The translations under genes were made by a program, and so were the position numbers. Positions 31,785 through 44,317 of a DNA stretch of 64,000 nucleotides are shown here, piece after piece (position 1 is the first letter of the stretch; each line of letters opens with the position of its first letter). The notes beneath the pieces were generated by a model. That model worked only from the letters and a program-made list of their open reading frames with translations. It was not told the DNA's origin and ran no database searches. This DNA is from Balamuthia mandrillaris. Its lineage: Eukaryota > Discosea > Longamoebia > Balamuthiidae. The stretch lies in NCBI GenBank assembly GCA_031835245.1, contig JAVKOQ010000040.1:208501-272500 (forward strand), written 5' to 3'.

Positions 31785-32909
31785 ATGGACGCAGGCTCCA
31801 GCAGCGCAGCCGCGCACAGTGGCCCGTCGAATCACGTCCTCGTTAAAGTGGTTGGAGGACCCAAGAATGGCCGCGTGCGAGTGACCATTCTCGCCTGCCC
31901 GGAATGCGGTGCCAGCTTTGCCTCCAAATCCCTCCTTCTGGCGCACATGAAGCAACGTGGGCATGGGCTGCGCTGTGCTACCTGTGGTTGGGCTTTCCTC
32001 TCTCGTGGTGCGTGCAAGCAACACCAGAGAAAAAAGGGCCACGCCTCCTCCACTGCTGCCAACAGCAACGCAGCAGTGGCTCATAAGCCAGAAGAGGACA
32101 AAGAAGCAGCAGCCACGCGCCAATCCCTCTTGCAAAGGCAACAAGCGGCTTTATTATCGGACTTTGCGCAGAAGCTTTGGGGCTTGATGCAAGGACTTAG
32201 CCAAGAGAATATGAAAGCTGATAAAACGATGCTTGCACAGCTACGGGAACAGCAAACGAAGGCGCAGGAGAACCTCAAATCCTTGTGCGGTGCCATGGCC
32301 AGCGCTTCTAGCGAAGGCCAAAAAGCAGCACAGCGGCTGTGTGAAGAGCAACTGGCAGCTATTCGACAAGAACGGGAGGATTGGGAAAAAGAAAAACAAC
32401 ACATTAGCAACGTCAATGGTCTACAACCGAAAGTGGTAAAGGTTAATGTTGGAGGTGAAGTTCCTCTCTTCTCTTTCTTACTGTCTACTCTCCTTTCATC
32501 CCTCTTCTTTTTTCTTCTCTCGGCTTGTTTTGCTCTGTATTCATTTGTTGCATGTGCGTTTTCTCTTTCTTCCTTGTGTCTTAACTTTGTATCTCTTTCT
32601 TTCCATTTCTTCTTCTATTCACCAGGACACGTGTTCACGACCTCAAGCACAACAATGTGCATGTGCACAGGATCAATGCTGGAGGCCATGTTCTCGGGAA
32701 GGCATGCCCTAACGCCAATGGAGGACGGCTCCGTTTTTATCGACCGCGATCCCACTCACTTCAGAACAATCTTGAACTATTTGCGTGGTAACAAGCCGGT
32801 ACTTCCAGAAAACCAGACTGGCCTTGAAGAACTCCTTCAGGAATGTGAATTCTACGGGCTTGCTCCGCTTGCTTCGCTCGTTCGTAAGGCGCTGGAGAGT
32901 GTATCGTGA
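31785..32909 (+). CDS. C2H2 zinc-finger and BTB/T1 (KCTD-like) protein
   Basis: Two C2H2-type fingers near the N-terminus (CPECGASFASKSLLLAHMKQ and CATCGWAFLSRGACKQH) are followed by a long Gln/Glu/Lys coiled coil. A C-terminal BTB/T1 domain of the KCTD type follows: VNVGGHVFTTSS, GSMLEAMFSGRH, VFIDRDPTHFRTILNYLRG and FYGLAPLASLVRKAL. The domain is split by an intron at 32455-32625 that joins at a Gly codon. Such proteins often act as Cullin-3 adaptors; zinc fingers suggest nuclear or RNA-associated roles. ATG 31785 is the first in frame, but open sequence upstream after an acceptor-like ttttctag suggests an upstream exon, possibly beyond the IS607 element at 29.4 kb. Spacer 32910-33187 shows nothing further. 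Confidence 0.8.
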   Translation: MDAGSSSAAAHSGPSNHVLVKVVGGPKNGRVRVTILACPECGASFASKSLLLAHMKQRGHGLRCATCGWAFLSRGACKQHQRKKGHASSTAANSNAAVAHKPEEDKEAAATRQSLLQRQQAALLSDFAQKLWGLMQGLSQENMKADKTMLAQLREQQTKAQENLKSLCGAMASASSEGQKAAQRLCEEQLAAIRQEREDWEKEKQHISNVNGLQPKVVKVNVGGEVPLFSFLLSTLLSSLFFFLLSACFALYSFVACAFSLSSLCLNFVSLSFHFFFYSPGHVFTTSSTTMCMCTGSMLEAMFSGRHALTPMEDGSVFIDRDPTHFRTILNYLRGNKPVLPENQTGLEELLQECEFYGLAPLASLVRKALESVS

Positions 32910-33187
32910 TGCAGTCCTTACCTAAATGCGAGGAGAGAAACTTGCGAGTTTAACGAAAACAAACAACAGTTGTTCTTGTTTCTCTTCTGTACTTGGAATT
33001 ATATAACGTTCTTGCTTTAAATCCATTTTAGATTCATTGCAAATAGGTTGTCGGCATGGTGGTTGAAGAGCTTTGGCGAGATGTTGTCTGGTCCTAGCAA
33101 CCAAGACTGAAGATAGAAAACCTCAAAGTTGGAAGAAGTTTTTTTTATTTGTAAAGTTGTTGCAAAGACAACAATCATTTGTCTCCT

Positions 33188-34342
33188 TTACGCTCTAATG
33201 AGAGGAAGGAAGCCAGGCACGTATCTGACGTTTTCGCCACCAAGGCCATCCAAGCGTTCCATGTGGCGCTGCCTCAACACAAAGTCCAAGGCACGAGCGT
33301 TGCCCTTAATGTGCTCGATTTCAGTGCTGCCAAAGATGGGGATGTAGCCCTTCTCCAGAGACCAACGAAGGAGGACCTGTGCCTCAGTGGCTTCTATCTC
33401 CTTGGCTATTTCCTTGACGACTGGATGCTCCAGGATCTTGGGTAGGTTCATTCTTTGTACCAGAGTGTTGTCGGCAGAACCTAATGGAGAGAAGGCTTCC
33501 ACCGCTATACCTTTCTCTCTGCAATACTGTTGGATGAACACAACAGTTAAAAATAATAGAAAAAGGCGGTGTGTAAGAGACGAGAGAGGAACGCAAGTTT
33601 TTTACCTCACAGAGTTCGGTCTGAGGAAGGAAAGGATGGACCTCAATTTGGTTGACCGCAGGGACAGTGTTGCTGTTGCCAAGAATCTCCTCGATCTGAC
33701 GCTTGTTGAAGTTGCTGACGCCAATGTCCTTCACCTTACCTTCTTGCTTCAACTTTTCGAACACCTTCCATGTGTCCATAAATTCCTCTGAGATCTTCAA
33801 CTGCACGCATTCCATCCAACAAAAGTAAACTTATTAAATACACAAAGAATGAATGCAACGGACAAACAAAAAGGCGGAGGAGGGCGTACGTCCGGATGAA
33901 GGTTGCCTTGGTCATCCCACAGCGGTTGAGGGAGCGGGTCATTCTGGATCCTGATGGGCCAGTCGATGAGCAGCAGGTCCAAATAGTCCAGGCCCAATTC
34001 CTGCAGGCTTTCCGTGCGGGATTGCCTGGCCTTCTCGCCGTAGCGATCCGGAAAAGCCTTGCTGGTGATGAAGAGGTGCTGACGGTCCACCACTCCCTGA
34101 GAGAAAAGCTCACGGAGGGCCTCACCCACCTGCTTCTCGTTGCCGTTGATCCTGGCGCAGTCGATGTGGCGGTAGCCAAACCTGACGGCCTGCTTGATGG
34201 CATCTTTGAGCTTCTCGGGGTCGGCCCTCCACGTGCCGAGGCCCATCACGGGGATCTTGTTGCCCGAGTTGAGGGTGTGGGTGATGGTGGCCAGGTTGTG
34301 TCTCGTTACTGCTTCGTAGTCGATGTCTTCAGCTGTTTTCAT
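33188..34342 (-). CDS. Aldo/keto reductase-family protein with altered active site
   Basis: AKR barrel protein. Family landmarks: IPVMGLGTWRADPEKLKDAI, GYRHIDCARINGNEKQVGEAL, LFITSKAF, DYLDLLLIDWP, VKDIGVSNFNKRQIEEIL, NQIEVHPFLPQTELCE and the NADP-site region PIFGSTEIEHIKGNARAL. The catalytic tetrad is Asp-Tyr-Lys-His in active members. Here Asp (HID) and Lys (TSK) are kept, but the Tyr position in A-x-x-Y-G-N-E is Asn and the His position in I-H-W-P is Asp. Two introns (about 33607-33545 and 33893-33795) join in frame. ATG 34342 gives normal family length. Either a non-catalytic member or one with shifted chemistry. Confidence 0.85.
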
Positions 34343-34894
34343 TGTGTCGGATGGGTGTTGTGTTCCGTCTGTTCGTTTTTGAAAGAGAGAGCGAGAATGA
34401 AAGGGAGAGGAAAGAAAGAATAAAAATAAGAGGTGGATGAGCTTTAACGGTGCTTGCTTTATCGTTGTTGGTGAGGCCGGTGAGGTGAGGTAGATGGGGA
34501 GGGGGAGCATGATTGGTTCGCGCTTGAGTTTTTCCGCTTGACTTTCTCTGGTTTGCCCGTGTCTTATCGCTTGCTTCCAGTTGGGTTTGAAACAACAACA
34601 AAGTGAAAGGACGGCCAAGTTCTACTGCGCGCGATTGGCCAAGCTCAACAGCAGCAGGAAGAAGGAGAAAGAAAAAAGAAAGAAAGAAAAGAGAAAAAGG
34701 AAGAAAGAGAAAGGGAAAAGAATGGAAAAAAGCAAAGGAAGAACTTATCTCCTATATCAGGCGTATTAATAATACTAGAAGGGGAGCCGTTTGCAAACGT
34801 AATACAAAAAAGGCCATAAAACCAACTAGCAAACACGGGAGAAACTCTCTCCCTTTGGTTCTGGCCAAGATGAAGATCCCGTTGGTGTATTTTT
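34343..34894. other. Intergenic region
   Basis: Purine-rich AAAG/GAAA stretch at about 34660-34735; no supported gene. Probably the promoter of the reductase and 3' flank of the next minus-strand gene. Confidence 0.45.
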
Positions 34895-35461
34895 TCAAGC
34901 GTCGGCGAGAAGGCGTTTGGTACCTCCGATAAAGGAGGGCTTGAAGGTTTGAGGCTCCCTCTCGAAAAAGTAAAAGAACAGGCCCAGGAAGAGGGCGTTG
35001 ACCGCTGGCAGAGCCCAACCAGGCGGCGTGACCAGCTTGCGTTGCTCCACGGCGCTTCTGACCATGCTCTCGACCACCATCTTTACGGCGTAGAGCAGAA
35101 AGTCGACGTTGACCTCGCGGCTGTAGGAGTAGGTCACCAAGCTGGAGGCGCTGCCGCTGAAGAGGGTGGCAATCCCCCAATAATAGTTGATCCACTGAGG
35201 CTGAGCGTTCTTGTTGTTGCCGGCGAGCAACACCCTGAGAAGGAACTGGCGGAAGCAAAAGCGCAGCAGCCTGTAGGTGAAGAGGTAGAGGGCCAGGGAC
35301 TTGCCGCCTTTGGCCGCTGCGGCGTAGGTGTGGCTCAGCAAGGCCGTGCCTCGCAGGCCCTGTCCCTTGCCCTCAAAAAAGGCTCCGAGGGACTTGAGCA
35401 CGCCGCCCACGACCAAGCCGTTCCTCGCGGCCTTGACCACTTCCACCAGCTCGCTCTGCAT
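34895..35461 (-). CDS. Small multi-pass membrane protein, weakly TMEM135/Tim17-like
   Basis: Single-exon gene of 188 codons. The N-terminal helix is followed by Gly-rich membrane segments: NGLVVGGVLKSLGAFFEGKG, LALYLFTYRLLRFCFRQFLL, WGIATLFSGSASSLVTYSYS, DFLLYAVKMVVESMVRS, and ALPAVNALFLGLFFYFFEREP. The repeated pattern of small-residue membrane helix plus LLYAVKMVVES resembles TMEM135-type repeats found in peroxisomal and lipid-droplet proteins. This is a weak match. Basic C-terminus (GGTKRLLADA). The 35462-35732 spacer to the divergent MON2 gene is short and pyrimidine-rich. Confidence 0.55.
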   Translation of the reverse strand: MQSELVEVVKAARNGLVVGGVLKSLGAFFEGKGQGLRGTALLSHTYAAAAKGGKSLALYLFTYRLLRFCFRQFLLRVLLAGNNKNAQPQWINYYWGIATLFSGSASSLVTYSYSREVNVDFLLYAVKMVVESMVRSAVEQRKLVTPPGWALPAVNALFLGLFFYFFEREPQTFKPSFIGGTKRLLADA

Positions 35462-35732
35462 CGCTCTCTGTTCCCGTTTCCTTTTGGTATTCTTTTTTCT
35501 TCTTTGTTTTCTTCTGCTTTCCTTTTGTACGCCAAAAATGAGCACGTGGCGATCCTTTTTAATTATGTTTCACCGGTTCGACTCTCGCCCGATGCAATTA
35601 GTTTTATTCGCTGGTGAAAAAAAAAGGAAAAAAAGCTGCACCTTACCCTCTTCTCTTCTCTTCTCTCTCTCTCACTTTGGTCGGCAGTGGCGAGGGCTGG
35701 GCTGGTCTGGGGATTAACGGTGAGAGAGCAAG

Positions 35733-36192
35733 ATGGGTTTGCTGGGCATCCTTCAGTCTGACCTTCGTGCCTTGAGCCTGGAGGCTCGTAAGAAATTTCC
35801 TGACATCAAAGAGGTGAGGCAAAATCTTTTTTTTTCCCTTTCTTTCTTTCTTTCAAAAAACAATCGAAAAAATCCCTCCTTCCATCGATTTTAATCGTCG
35901 TTTCTTTCGCAGGCTGCTGAACGAGGCATTTTGAAATTGAAAACTCTTGGGGAGAAGGGAGCTGATGAGGGTTCGTTTTCTCTTTGTCGTAAGGGACGCT
36001 AGCTTAGTTTCACAGATGTTGATAGACATAACCGACACATGTTTCTCTCTGAGCAGAACCAGAGTTGGTCAACAAAAGCGCTGACGATGTTCTACGTCCT
36101 TTCCTTTTGGCCTGTGAGACCAATAACACCAAACTGATCGCACTCTCCGTTGGCGCCTTTCAGAAGCTCATCTCTCATTCCGCTATCTCTGC

Positions 36193-36229
<37 letters not shown>

Positions 36230-38882
36230 CTCTCTCTCTTCCCTCCACTTCTCCCCTTGTGCTTCTTCTCATGTTATCAGTTCTTTTGTGCTGTTCTCTA
36301 TTTGGTAAACAAATTCTCCTTTTCTCTTTATGATGAAGGCAAAGCTACCACGTGTGATGCGAGTGTTGTCCACACAGGCTGACTTGGCAGACGACACCAC
36401 CAAACTGAAGGTCCTACAATGCATTCTCAGTCTCTTGAGCACGAAGAATGATCTTCACGGTGAAGCCTTGTCTCAGGTAAGCTACTACCATGTCATTCTA
36501 CGTCCACGCTATCTCTCTCTGTGTCTCCCTTCTGTTTTCTTGCATTGCCTAAGTTTCTTTCTGATGCACCGTTATGTTCCTGACGATTTGTTTTGCTTTG
36601 TAGCCGCTTTGTATTTGTTTTCGGTTGCACAAGAACAAAACACCCACTGTACAAAACACTGCAGCTGCCACGCTGCGCCAAATTGTTACTTTATTGTTTG
36701 ATCGCTCTGCTGCTGAATTGAAGAACCAAGGTACTTCCTCAGAGAGAGAGAGAGAGAGAGAGAAAAAGGGATTAACATATGTTTTTGTGTTGATATCAGA
36801 TGCGTCTACTTCGGATTCCATATCCAAACCAGAGCAAGGAGAAGAAATATCCACGTTATCGGGACAACGATTTCCTCAAAACTTGCCTCCTTGTATTACT
36901 GATACACACTTTTTGTTTCAGGTGAGTGCACAGGCAGTGTAATTAATGCAGAAAACAGTCGTATCTAACTTGATTTTTTTTTGAACTTCTTGTTCTGTTT
37001 GGTGCACCAACAGGACCTCTGTTCATTAAGCAGAGGAGACAATCCTGTTTGGCTTCCTTTACAGAACGTATCAAAAGCTTTCTGTCTGGAGCTTATAGAG
37101 TGTATTCTGGATAACCACTCAGAGCTCTTTTACAGAGTATACGAATATAGGCTGGTCCTCAAAGATAGAATATGCCCATTGTTAATCCAGTCCTTGCAAA
37201 TGAACATTGGTATTTGAAGTTTTTATTTTTGTTTGCTCTTTGTTAACCATGAAATTTTTTGTTGCTTCAGGATCGTTCCGTTACTCGGTCCGTCTTATGA
37301 GAATAATGAGCGTCTTTGTCAAAAACTTTATTGACTTAATGGAAGTTCGTATTTTGGATTACTTTTCAACAGCTGCACTGACAAATGTTCTTTGTGTTGC
37401 ATTCTTTTTCCAAACGCAAACAATAGATTGAATGTGAAGTCTTTCTAGAGCGAATCATCCGTATGCTCACCACAGAAACTCCCATTTGGTTAAAGACAAT
37501 TGCACTGGAAACATTACGCATATTTTGTGCAGACGTTAAGCTCATGCGGTACCATCTTCAGCACATTTTCTATTTTATTTTGTTATTTCAGTTCGAGTTT
37601 TCTTTTTAATCATTCTTCATAACAAGCGCCATATATTTAAATTATGATTCCCACGGGGTATTGAAAAAGAAGGGAGAAACTGAACGTTCAGCAGATGAGC
37701 GCTCAGGAGCAGAGGGGAGAATTTTTTATGGCATAGTACACGCTGTTGCTCAGTACATTCAACGCGTGTTCAGCATCAATGACCGGTTGTTACTAACTGT
37801 TGAACCTGTTCGCATGAAATGGTACATTACTACTATATTGTTTTCTTGAACTATATTGTTTTCCTGCACTAGTTTGGTTTGCTCATTGATTCGTCTTACA
37901 TATGATACAGCATCGACATGTTGAATAGTAAAGCTCCACCATCAACTACTAGCTTGACTTATTCGTTGATGCTTGGTCTCGAGTGTTTCATGTCCATCAT
38001 AGACGCTATCACCGACATCGCTTCCCTTTCTTCAGGAGTTTCCACTGCTGCTGATAGTACCAGTGGAACCAACAAAACTGAGAAAGCAGGAGAAACAGAG
38101 GAGGATGAGGAGGAAGGGGAAGAGAACGAAAAAGTTCAAGAGTCTCTTAAACGAGACGTACCGCCTAATGAAGAGATTAGCAAACAGATGGCAGCTATTT
38201 GTTGGGCTGGCATGCTTCCTTCCATCTCAAAACTCTTGTTCAGAACGGACGACATTGTAATCCTTCAAAGGTAACTTCTTTTTAGGTTTCTAGTTTGCCC
38301 TTCTCCCCTGTTTGCTTGTTCATTCAAACAAAATAGCTCACGAACCTTCTGTAGCATATTACGAGCCTATCAGCTTTTTATTCATTGTTGCGGCGACAAT
38401 CAGCTCTATGTGGCACGAAACGCATACTTGAACTCTTTATGCAAGTTTGCAGCCCCTCCTCACCAGAGATTCTATGCCTACTTGGATCAAACGCTTCTGT
38501 TTCTGAACAAGTGTGAGGAAGAGGAAGAACACAACAGTAGTCAAGAACAAGAACAACGCCAATACTTGAAGCTTTCCTTCTTGAAGACCATTGACTACTG
38601 TTATGGCGAGCAAGAAGAAGAAGACAAGTCAACAGAGCGAAAACGGTTTGGGGTTGCAGCCATTTTGCAAAGCGAGGCAGCGGCCTCGAAGACGTTACTT
38701 GAAAAGAACTTCTTGGCGGCCAAGTGTCTTCTCAACATCGTTAACTTTATGGGTCAACATTTAGATACGGCTTGGCTGCTGCTCTTGTCCACTCTGGAAG
38801 CTCTTGATTTTGTCATCCGCAATCCTCGGCAATTTGGTATCTACATTACATCCATTACCGATTCGCTCTTGCACCAATTGTT

Positions 38883-38916
<34 letters not shown>

Positions 38917-41900
38917 ACTTTATTTTTTCTGTGATAGGATCTTCCTTAACTACCGGTGGCGAGGAAGAGTTTTCCAATACAGGTGCAGCGACATCTGGCC
39001 TGGCTCAAGGCGGAAACTCCACCGTTTCAGGACAAAAACTCGGCGACTCGTCTCCTTCTTCTTCTTCGCTAAACCTCATTCTGCCATCTTCCACATCAAG
39101 CCTAAGTAAGGCAGCAAGTAGCGCCGCTCTCAACGCGTTAAGCTGCGAAATGGATGCGTTGTTTAAAGGCAGTGAGCATTTGGATGATTCATCCATCGTC
39201 TACGTGGTCAATTCTCTCTGCAAGCTCTCACGCAATGCGTTGGAGTCTTCTAACTTTAGCGGACCGCTCGACTTTGGTACCAACAAAATGGTGGAAGTGA
39301 TCCTCGAAAACCTATATCGATTGGACAAACTATGGGACACGGTGGCTGACCATCTTGTTTACGTTAGCAACCATCAACTCTCTTCTGTGCGTTCTGTCGG
39401 TGTGGACGCTCTTACTAAAGTAATCAGCAGCACGCTTTCCCGATTGCCTGCCGCACAATACTCTTCCTCCTCTATTCAAACCTCTTCTGCTGCTGAATAT
39501 GAACAAGTCGCAAATGGTGGCGGAGGTGGAGAGCCTCCTGCAACTTTGTTTTCCTCTTCCTCTTCGGTTTCTCTTTCACCGCGTAGTTCATTGACTGCCA
39601 GTCGTAGACCTCCTCCAGATCTCCAACTTCGGTTCGTTGAAACCTTGGATACACTTTCTCAGTCTAAGTATTCTGATACGCGGGACAAGGCGCTTCGGTC
39701 TCTAGATGTCATTCTTCAATCTTCCGGACAGGTTCTCTCCTCACTCTCTCTCACTCTCTCTCTCTCTCTCTCTCTCTGCTAGCTTCTCGTTTTTTGAAAG
39801 CCAACGCTCTAATCTGATACAACAGGCGCTATCCACGGCTTGGCCAAGAGTATTGTCCATAGTAAGGACAGTCGCTATCAACAATGACCAAGCCCACATA
39901 CAAAGGGCTTTCCAGAGCGTAGCCTTTATATGTAGCGACTTTCTTGCCAATTTACCTGTTGGTATGATATTTCATTTTAAGGACAGGCTTCTTTTTTGGT
40001 TGTCTTTGGTTTTGCTTTTTTGTTACGTTGTTTTATCATGTATGAATTTCATTTAGATTGATCGAAATACACTGCTTTGATAGATTGCTTGGCACAGTGT
40101 ATCACGAGCATTGGATGCTTTGGCTTGCAGACAGCTTTCATGAACACAAGCCTAAAGGCCGTTGGATTGCTATGGGATGTGGCTGACTTTTTAGCCAACC
40201 AACAAAAACGCTTGTTGACGCACAACGAATCAGCGTATGCTATTTATCTTCACTAGCTTTCTAAATGTTGTCGAATAGTACTGATTATGTGTTCTTTTGA
40301 AGTTCTTTATCTTCTACAAGTTCGAAAGAAGAAAGCGAGAGTTCCAACTCAACTGTAACAACTTCTCTCTATGACAGTGCGACATTAGATCGCCTTTGGA
40401 TTGCCACATTTAGGGAGCTGAAGCACTTATGCGTGGACTCTCGTCCTGAAGTCAGAAATGGTGCTGTGCGTAGTCTGTTCAAGACGCTTGCAACGCATGG
40501 GACCATCTTAGAACCTGCTACATGGGCAACCTGTATCTCTGAGGTTTCTTTTCTTTTTTTTTCTTTTCTTTTCTTTTCTTTTCTTTTCTTTTCTTTTCTT
40601 TTCTTTTCTTTGCTTTTCTTTGCTTTTCTTTGCTTTTCTTTTCTTTTCTTTTCTTTTCTTTGCTTTTCTTTGCTTTGCTTTTCTTTGCTTTGCTTTGCTT
40701 TGCTTTGCTTTGCTTTGCTTTTCTTTTCTTTTCTTTTCTTTTCTTTTCTTTTCTCTTCTTATTGCAATCACTTTTGTTATTAATGCTTACTTGCAATCTT
40801 TCTTTTCTGTCCTTTGTTTCTTCATCCTTTTTCGCTTTTTTCCCCCAAAGATTGTATTTCCGCTGATGACGGAGGTCAAACAACAGCTATCTCAGGCAAG
40901 TGATGACCGAGTAGATAACTCCGAAATGGAGAAGGGAAAGTCTCTTGTAATGTGGGTTTTTTTTCAATCTTTTATTTGATCTCTCTTCTTGCTTACTTGT
41001 TTTCTTTGGAACGGACAGCTTGGTTCATCATTCTCGAAATACAGTATTAAAGCAGTGGAATGAGACAGTGGCGTTGGCTCTCGATGGATTAGTGCAAGTC
41101 TTTCGTACTTTCTTTCCAAAGATCAGTCAGTTGACCGATTTTACAAATTATTGGCAACGCCTCATGCAAGATTTGGGACACTTTGCATCAAACAAGAGCG
41201 ACGAAGTTGCTCAGGTTTGTACCGACATCACACTGTTGCAAAATGACGTTGCTATAACCTAACTTACGTTTGAAAAACAGTGTGCAGTAGTGGCTTTGAA
41301 GGATATAATGCATAAGCATGTATCGGACGTGCGGTTCCAGGGAGTTCTATGGGAGTGCTATTGGACCACAATGACAAGAGTGGGCGAATGTCTCGTCGCT
41401 GAGCGTCAAATGAAGGTTGGCAATAACAAGGAGCAGACCATTCTTCTCCATTTTGTTGATACCATCACCAGTGTTCATCGCAAGTTTCACGATTTCTGCT
41501 CTTCCACTGATATCAAAAGGTTTCTTTGTCTTTTCTCTGTATTGCCTTTCTCTTTGCTGCTACTTGCCTGTAATAGTAGCTAACTTACAACAAATGCCCT
41601 CTCAGAATACTTACTATCATTGGGCCAATGCCGCACTATCCGCCGGACATGCATGAAGAGCTCTCTCAACTGCAAAAACGGACGCTTGCATTGATTGAAG
41701 GATTGGTACGCAATGACCTTTATTAGGCACTTTGCTTTGCATCACAATTAACATATATTTTTTAAAACAAACTAGCCTCCTGTTCAGGAAGACATATACC
41801 CAGTTATTATTGAGCAACTTTTGGATTATATTTCTTTCTCCATCAACTACACTCCTTCCAAAATCTCTTCTTCTGGTCATTCTCCTTCAGCTCCTTCCTC

Positions 41901-43354
41901 TCCTATTGCCACTGGTCGTAGTAACAACGACATCGCTTCTTCCTCTTCTGGTTCACAGCGTAAATCTCGCGTATTTTCTCATTCTTCTCCATCTCTCTCG
42001 CCAACGTCACCTTCTGCCACTCAGCTTCACTTGAAGCCATCTCTCTTCCATCCGTTGGCTATTAGTTGTATTCGTGTTTTGCTTCAATATTATACTCAGC
42101 TGGCTCCTTCTTCTGTTCGTGCTCAACTCTTTGAATATGCCATCAAGGTTTGTTCTACCTTTTTACTTTCTATCCTTCTTCTTCCTAACTTAACCTTTAT
42201 TTTACTGATTAAATGTACCAAAAAAAGGTTATTGGACACGTGATGATGACCAAATATTGTATTTATGCTTCTCCGTTGTGGAAGCAGGGAATTAACGCCT
42301 TCATAGCTATCGTGAAGAAAGGATTACCCGATATTCACTCTCATTCTGGTTAGTAGTATGAAATCTTTCAACTTGTCGTTGCTATAGTTTTTTTTTTTGA
42401 CTGTTTGCATTTTTAGATGCGAATCGTATTTGGACCCAATTGTATGCGTGTATGCAAGAATTTCTCTTTCATGACAGGCAAGCTTTTTTCTTTCATTTCT
42501 GTTACCTTTTATTGCTATATCTTTTTTCTGTTCCTTCCGTCCTTCCTCGATTCGACATTTCTAATGAGTACTTTTCAATAGATCTCTATTACCATTGTTA
42601 TCACCAGAACAACTGAAAGACGATGAAGAGTTGGACGCATCTCTCATCCGTCTGTTAACAAACACAATTTTGGCATTGTCACCAACATCCTCAGCTTCAA
42701 CCGCAACCTCAACAGACGAAGTTGTTGTGGCCAGTCAAAAGATTCAAGAACGTTTCATCGAAATCCTATTTGAGGGCTCGAACTTTACTCCTGCAAAGCA
42801 GCAAAGAGAGCTTTTCGGAAATACCTGCTACAAAGAACTCTTTGCTATATGCTCGCAAAACTATTCCCAAGGTTTCTTATTCTTCCTCTATCTCACTCTC
42901 GCACTCCCTCATTCTCTCATTTGTTATTTATTTACCTTCTTTTGTTAACTTTTTAAAAAATAAAGTTATCAATACAGAATCAGGCCACTTAATATCAGAG
43001 CTGGCACTTCCATTGTTGATGAAACGGGTAAAAGAAGTGCTGAATAATTTCATGGAAGAGGACCGGAAGAGCGGCTTCACCCCGTTGGCTCGGCACCAAC
43101 TGTTGGAAGTAGACCTCATCCTTTCCGAGTTACTGTCTTTGGAACTTCCCCCACCACTACAACAGCAATACCAACAAAGCGAGAAAGAAGAAACCCAAAG
43201 CGACAACGTAGCCTCTCATAGAAGCGGTAAAAGACGACATTTGGTGGCGCTCTATCCCATTTTCTGCCAGTGCATCACCAGTAAGGAGGCCAAGTTGAAG
43301 GACCTGCTGAAAGAGTTGCTGCTCAAAACGGGAGAAGAGCTGCGCATTTGTTGA
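35733..43354 (+). CDS. MON2: MON2 homologue (Sec7/BIG-related Golgi trafficking scaffold)
   Basis: Large Golgi/endosome trafficking protein related to BIG-type Arf guanine-nucleotide exchange factors but without a Sec7 domain. The N-terminus is diagnostic: [20 protein letters not shown], then [12 protein letters not shown] and [19 protein letters not shown], matching the MON2 DCB region. HEAT-like helical segments continue through many small exons (for example [29 protein letters not shown] and [15 protein letters not shown]) to the C-terminal [19 protein letters not shown]. About two dozen short introns were seen, several carrying CT repeats (36195-36245, 38883-38912, 39745-39777), one carrying GA (36739-36765), and one with a 200-bp TTTTC array. 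ATG 35733 matches the family start. Individual exon edges are approximate, but no break was found. Confidence 0.85.
40543..40757. repeat. (TTTTC)n / (TTTGC)n pentanucleotide array
   Basis: About 210 bases of pentanucleotide repeats, TTTTC blocks alternating with TTTGC variants, within a MON2 intron (the donor lies just before it after ATCTCTGAG). All-pyrimidine on the sense strand apart from the G variants. Confidence 0.95.
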
Positions 43355-43546
43355 AATATCGCCGATGCTGCACTTTGCAATTACAATTCGATGATTAACA
43401 ACCTTCATTACTATTAAAAATTCATTATTGCTTGCCTACCAACAAAAAAAGGAATTTCACCGCGGCTTGACCACCCGTTATGTCTCTGTCCGAGTACCAA
43501 GGCAAAAAACGAACCGTTCGTAACGCAAGGAGAACACCCACACAAG

Positions 43547-44282
43547 ATGAAAGGGGCGTTGTTATTTGGGTTGTTAAGCCTCTTACTTTGCTTGGTTGCT
43601 GTTGGTGGCCAAACCTGCCAGGAATGGGACGGAGAGCCAGCCTTTTGTAAACCGCTGCTGGAATACGAAGGTTTTTGGCCTACTGGTTTTTTTACAACCC
43701 GCAAAGCAACTTTTTGTTGACACTTTCCTTCTAGAGGGCGAGCTTATCTACCTACCCGATGGCCATACGCTGGCGAATTCTGTTCAAATGGCCAACTTAG
43801 TGCTGACAGGTGTTGGCTTGTTGGACGTGCAACCAGATGAAAAGTGCAGCCAAGTTTTGTATAGCGTTATGTGCGCCCAGTTGTTTCGACCTTGCGTACA
43901 ACATAATGGAGGTTTGGAACGTGATTCATATTAGTTCCATGCTTTTCTTAATTCTTTTCTTCTGTTGTTCAGAGTCGGTACCATTACCAAGGAACATATG
44001 CTACGACTTTTGTAGGGACTATGGTATATATGCATGATGTTTTGTTACACCAAAGTTAACTTTTATCACCGAACAGTAACGCTGTGTGCCAATTTCACAG
44101 CTCAAACTACCTTTCCGCTTGGTGCTTTTTTCGTCCTCCCTCCGGGGGTCTCCACTCCCATCAACTGTAGTGAACTAGATGTGACGGCGCAAAACACCCA
44201 CTTGTTCCCAGAAAATTCAACATTCCTAATGATGCCTGACGGAGAAGTCAAGGTTTCTCTCTGTTTCATACACTCTCCTCTC

Positions 44283-44317
<35 letters not shown>

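Noticed and set aside
35570-35595. Second tRNA-like motif (ggttcgactct)
   Set aside because: The T-arm and acceptor stems cannot be formed in either orientation.
40508-40883. Lys-rich open frames on the minus strand
   Set aside because: Produced by the TTTTC array inside a MON2 intron.
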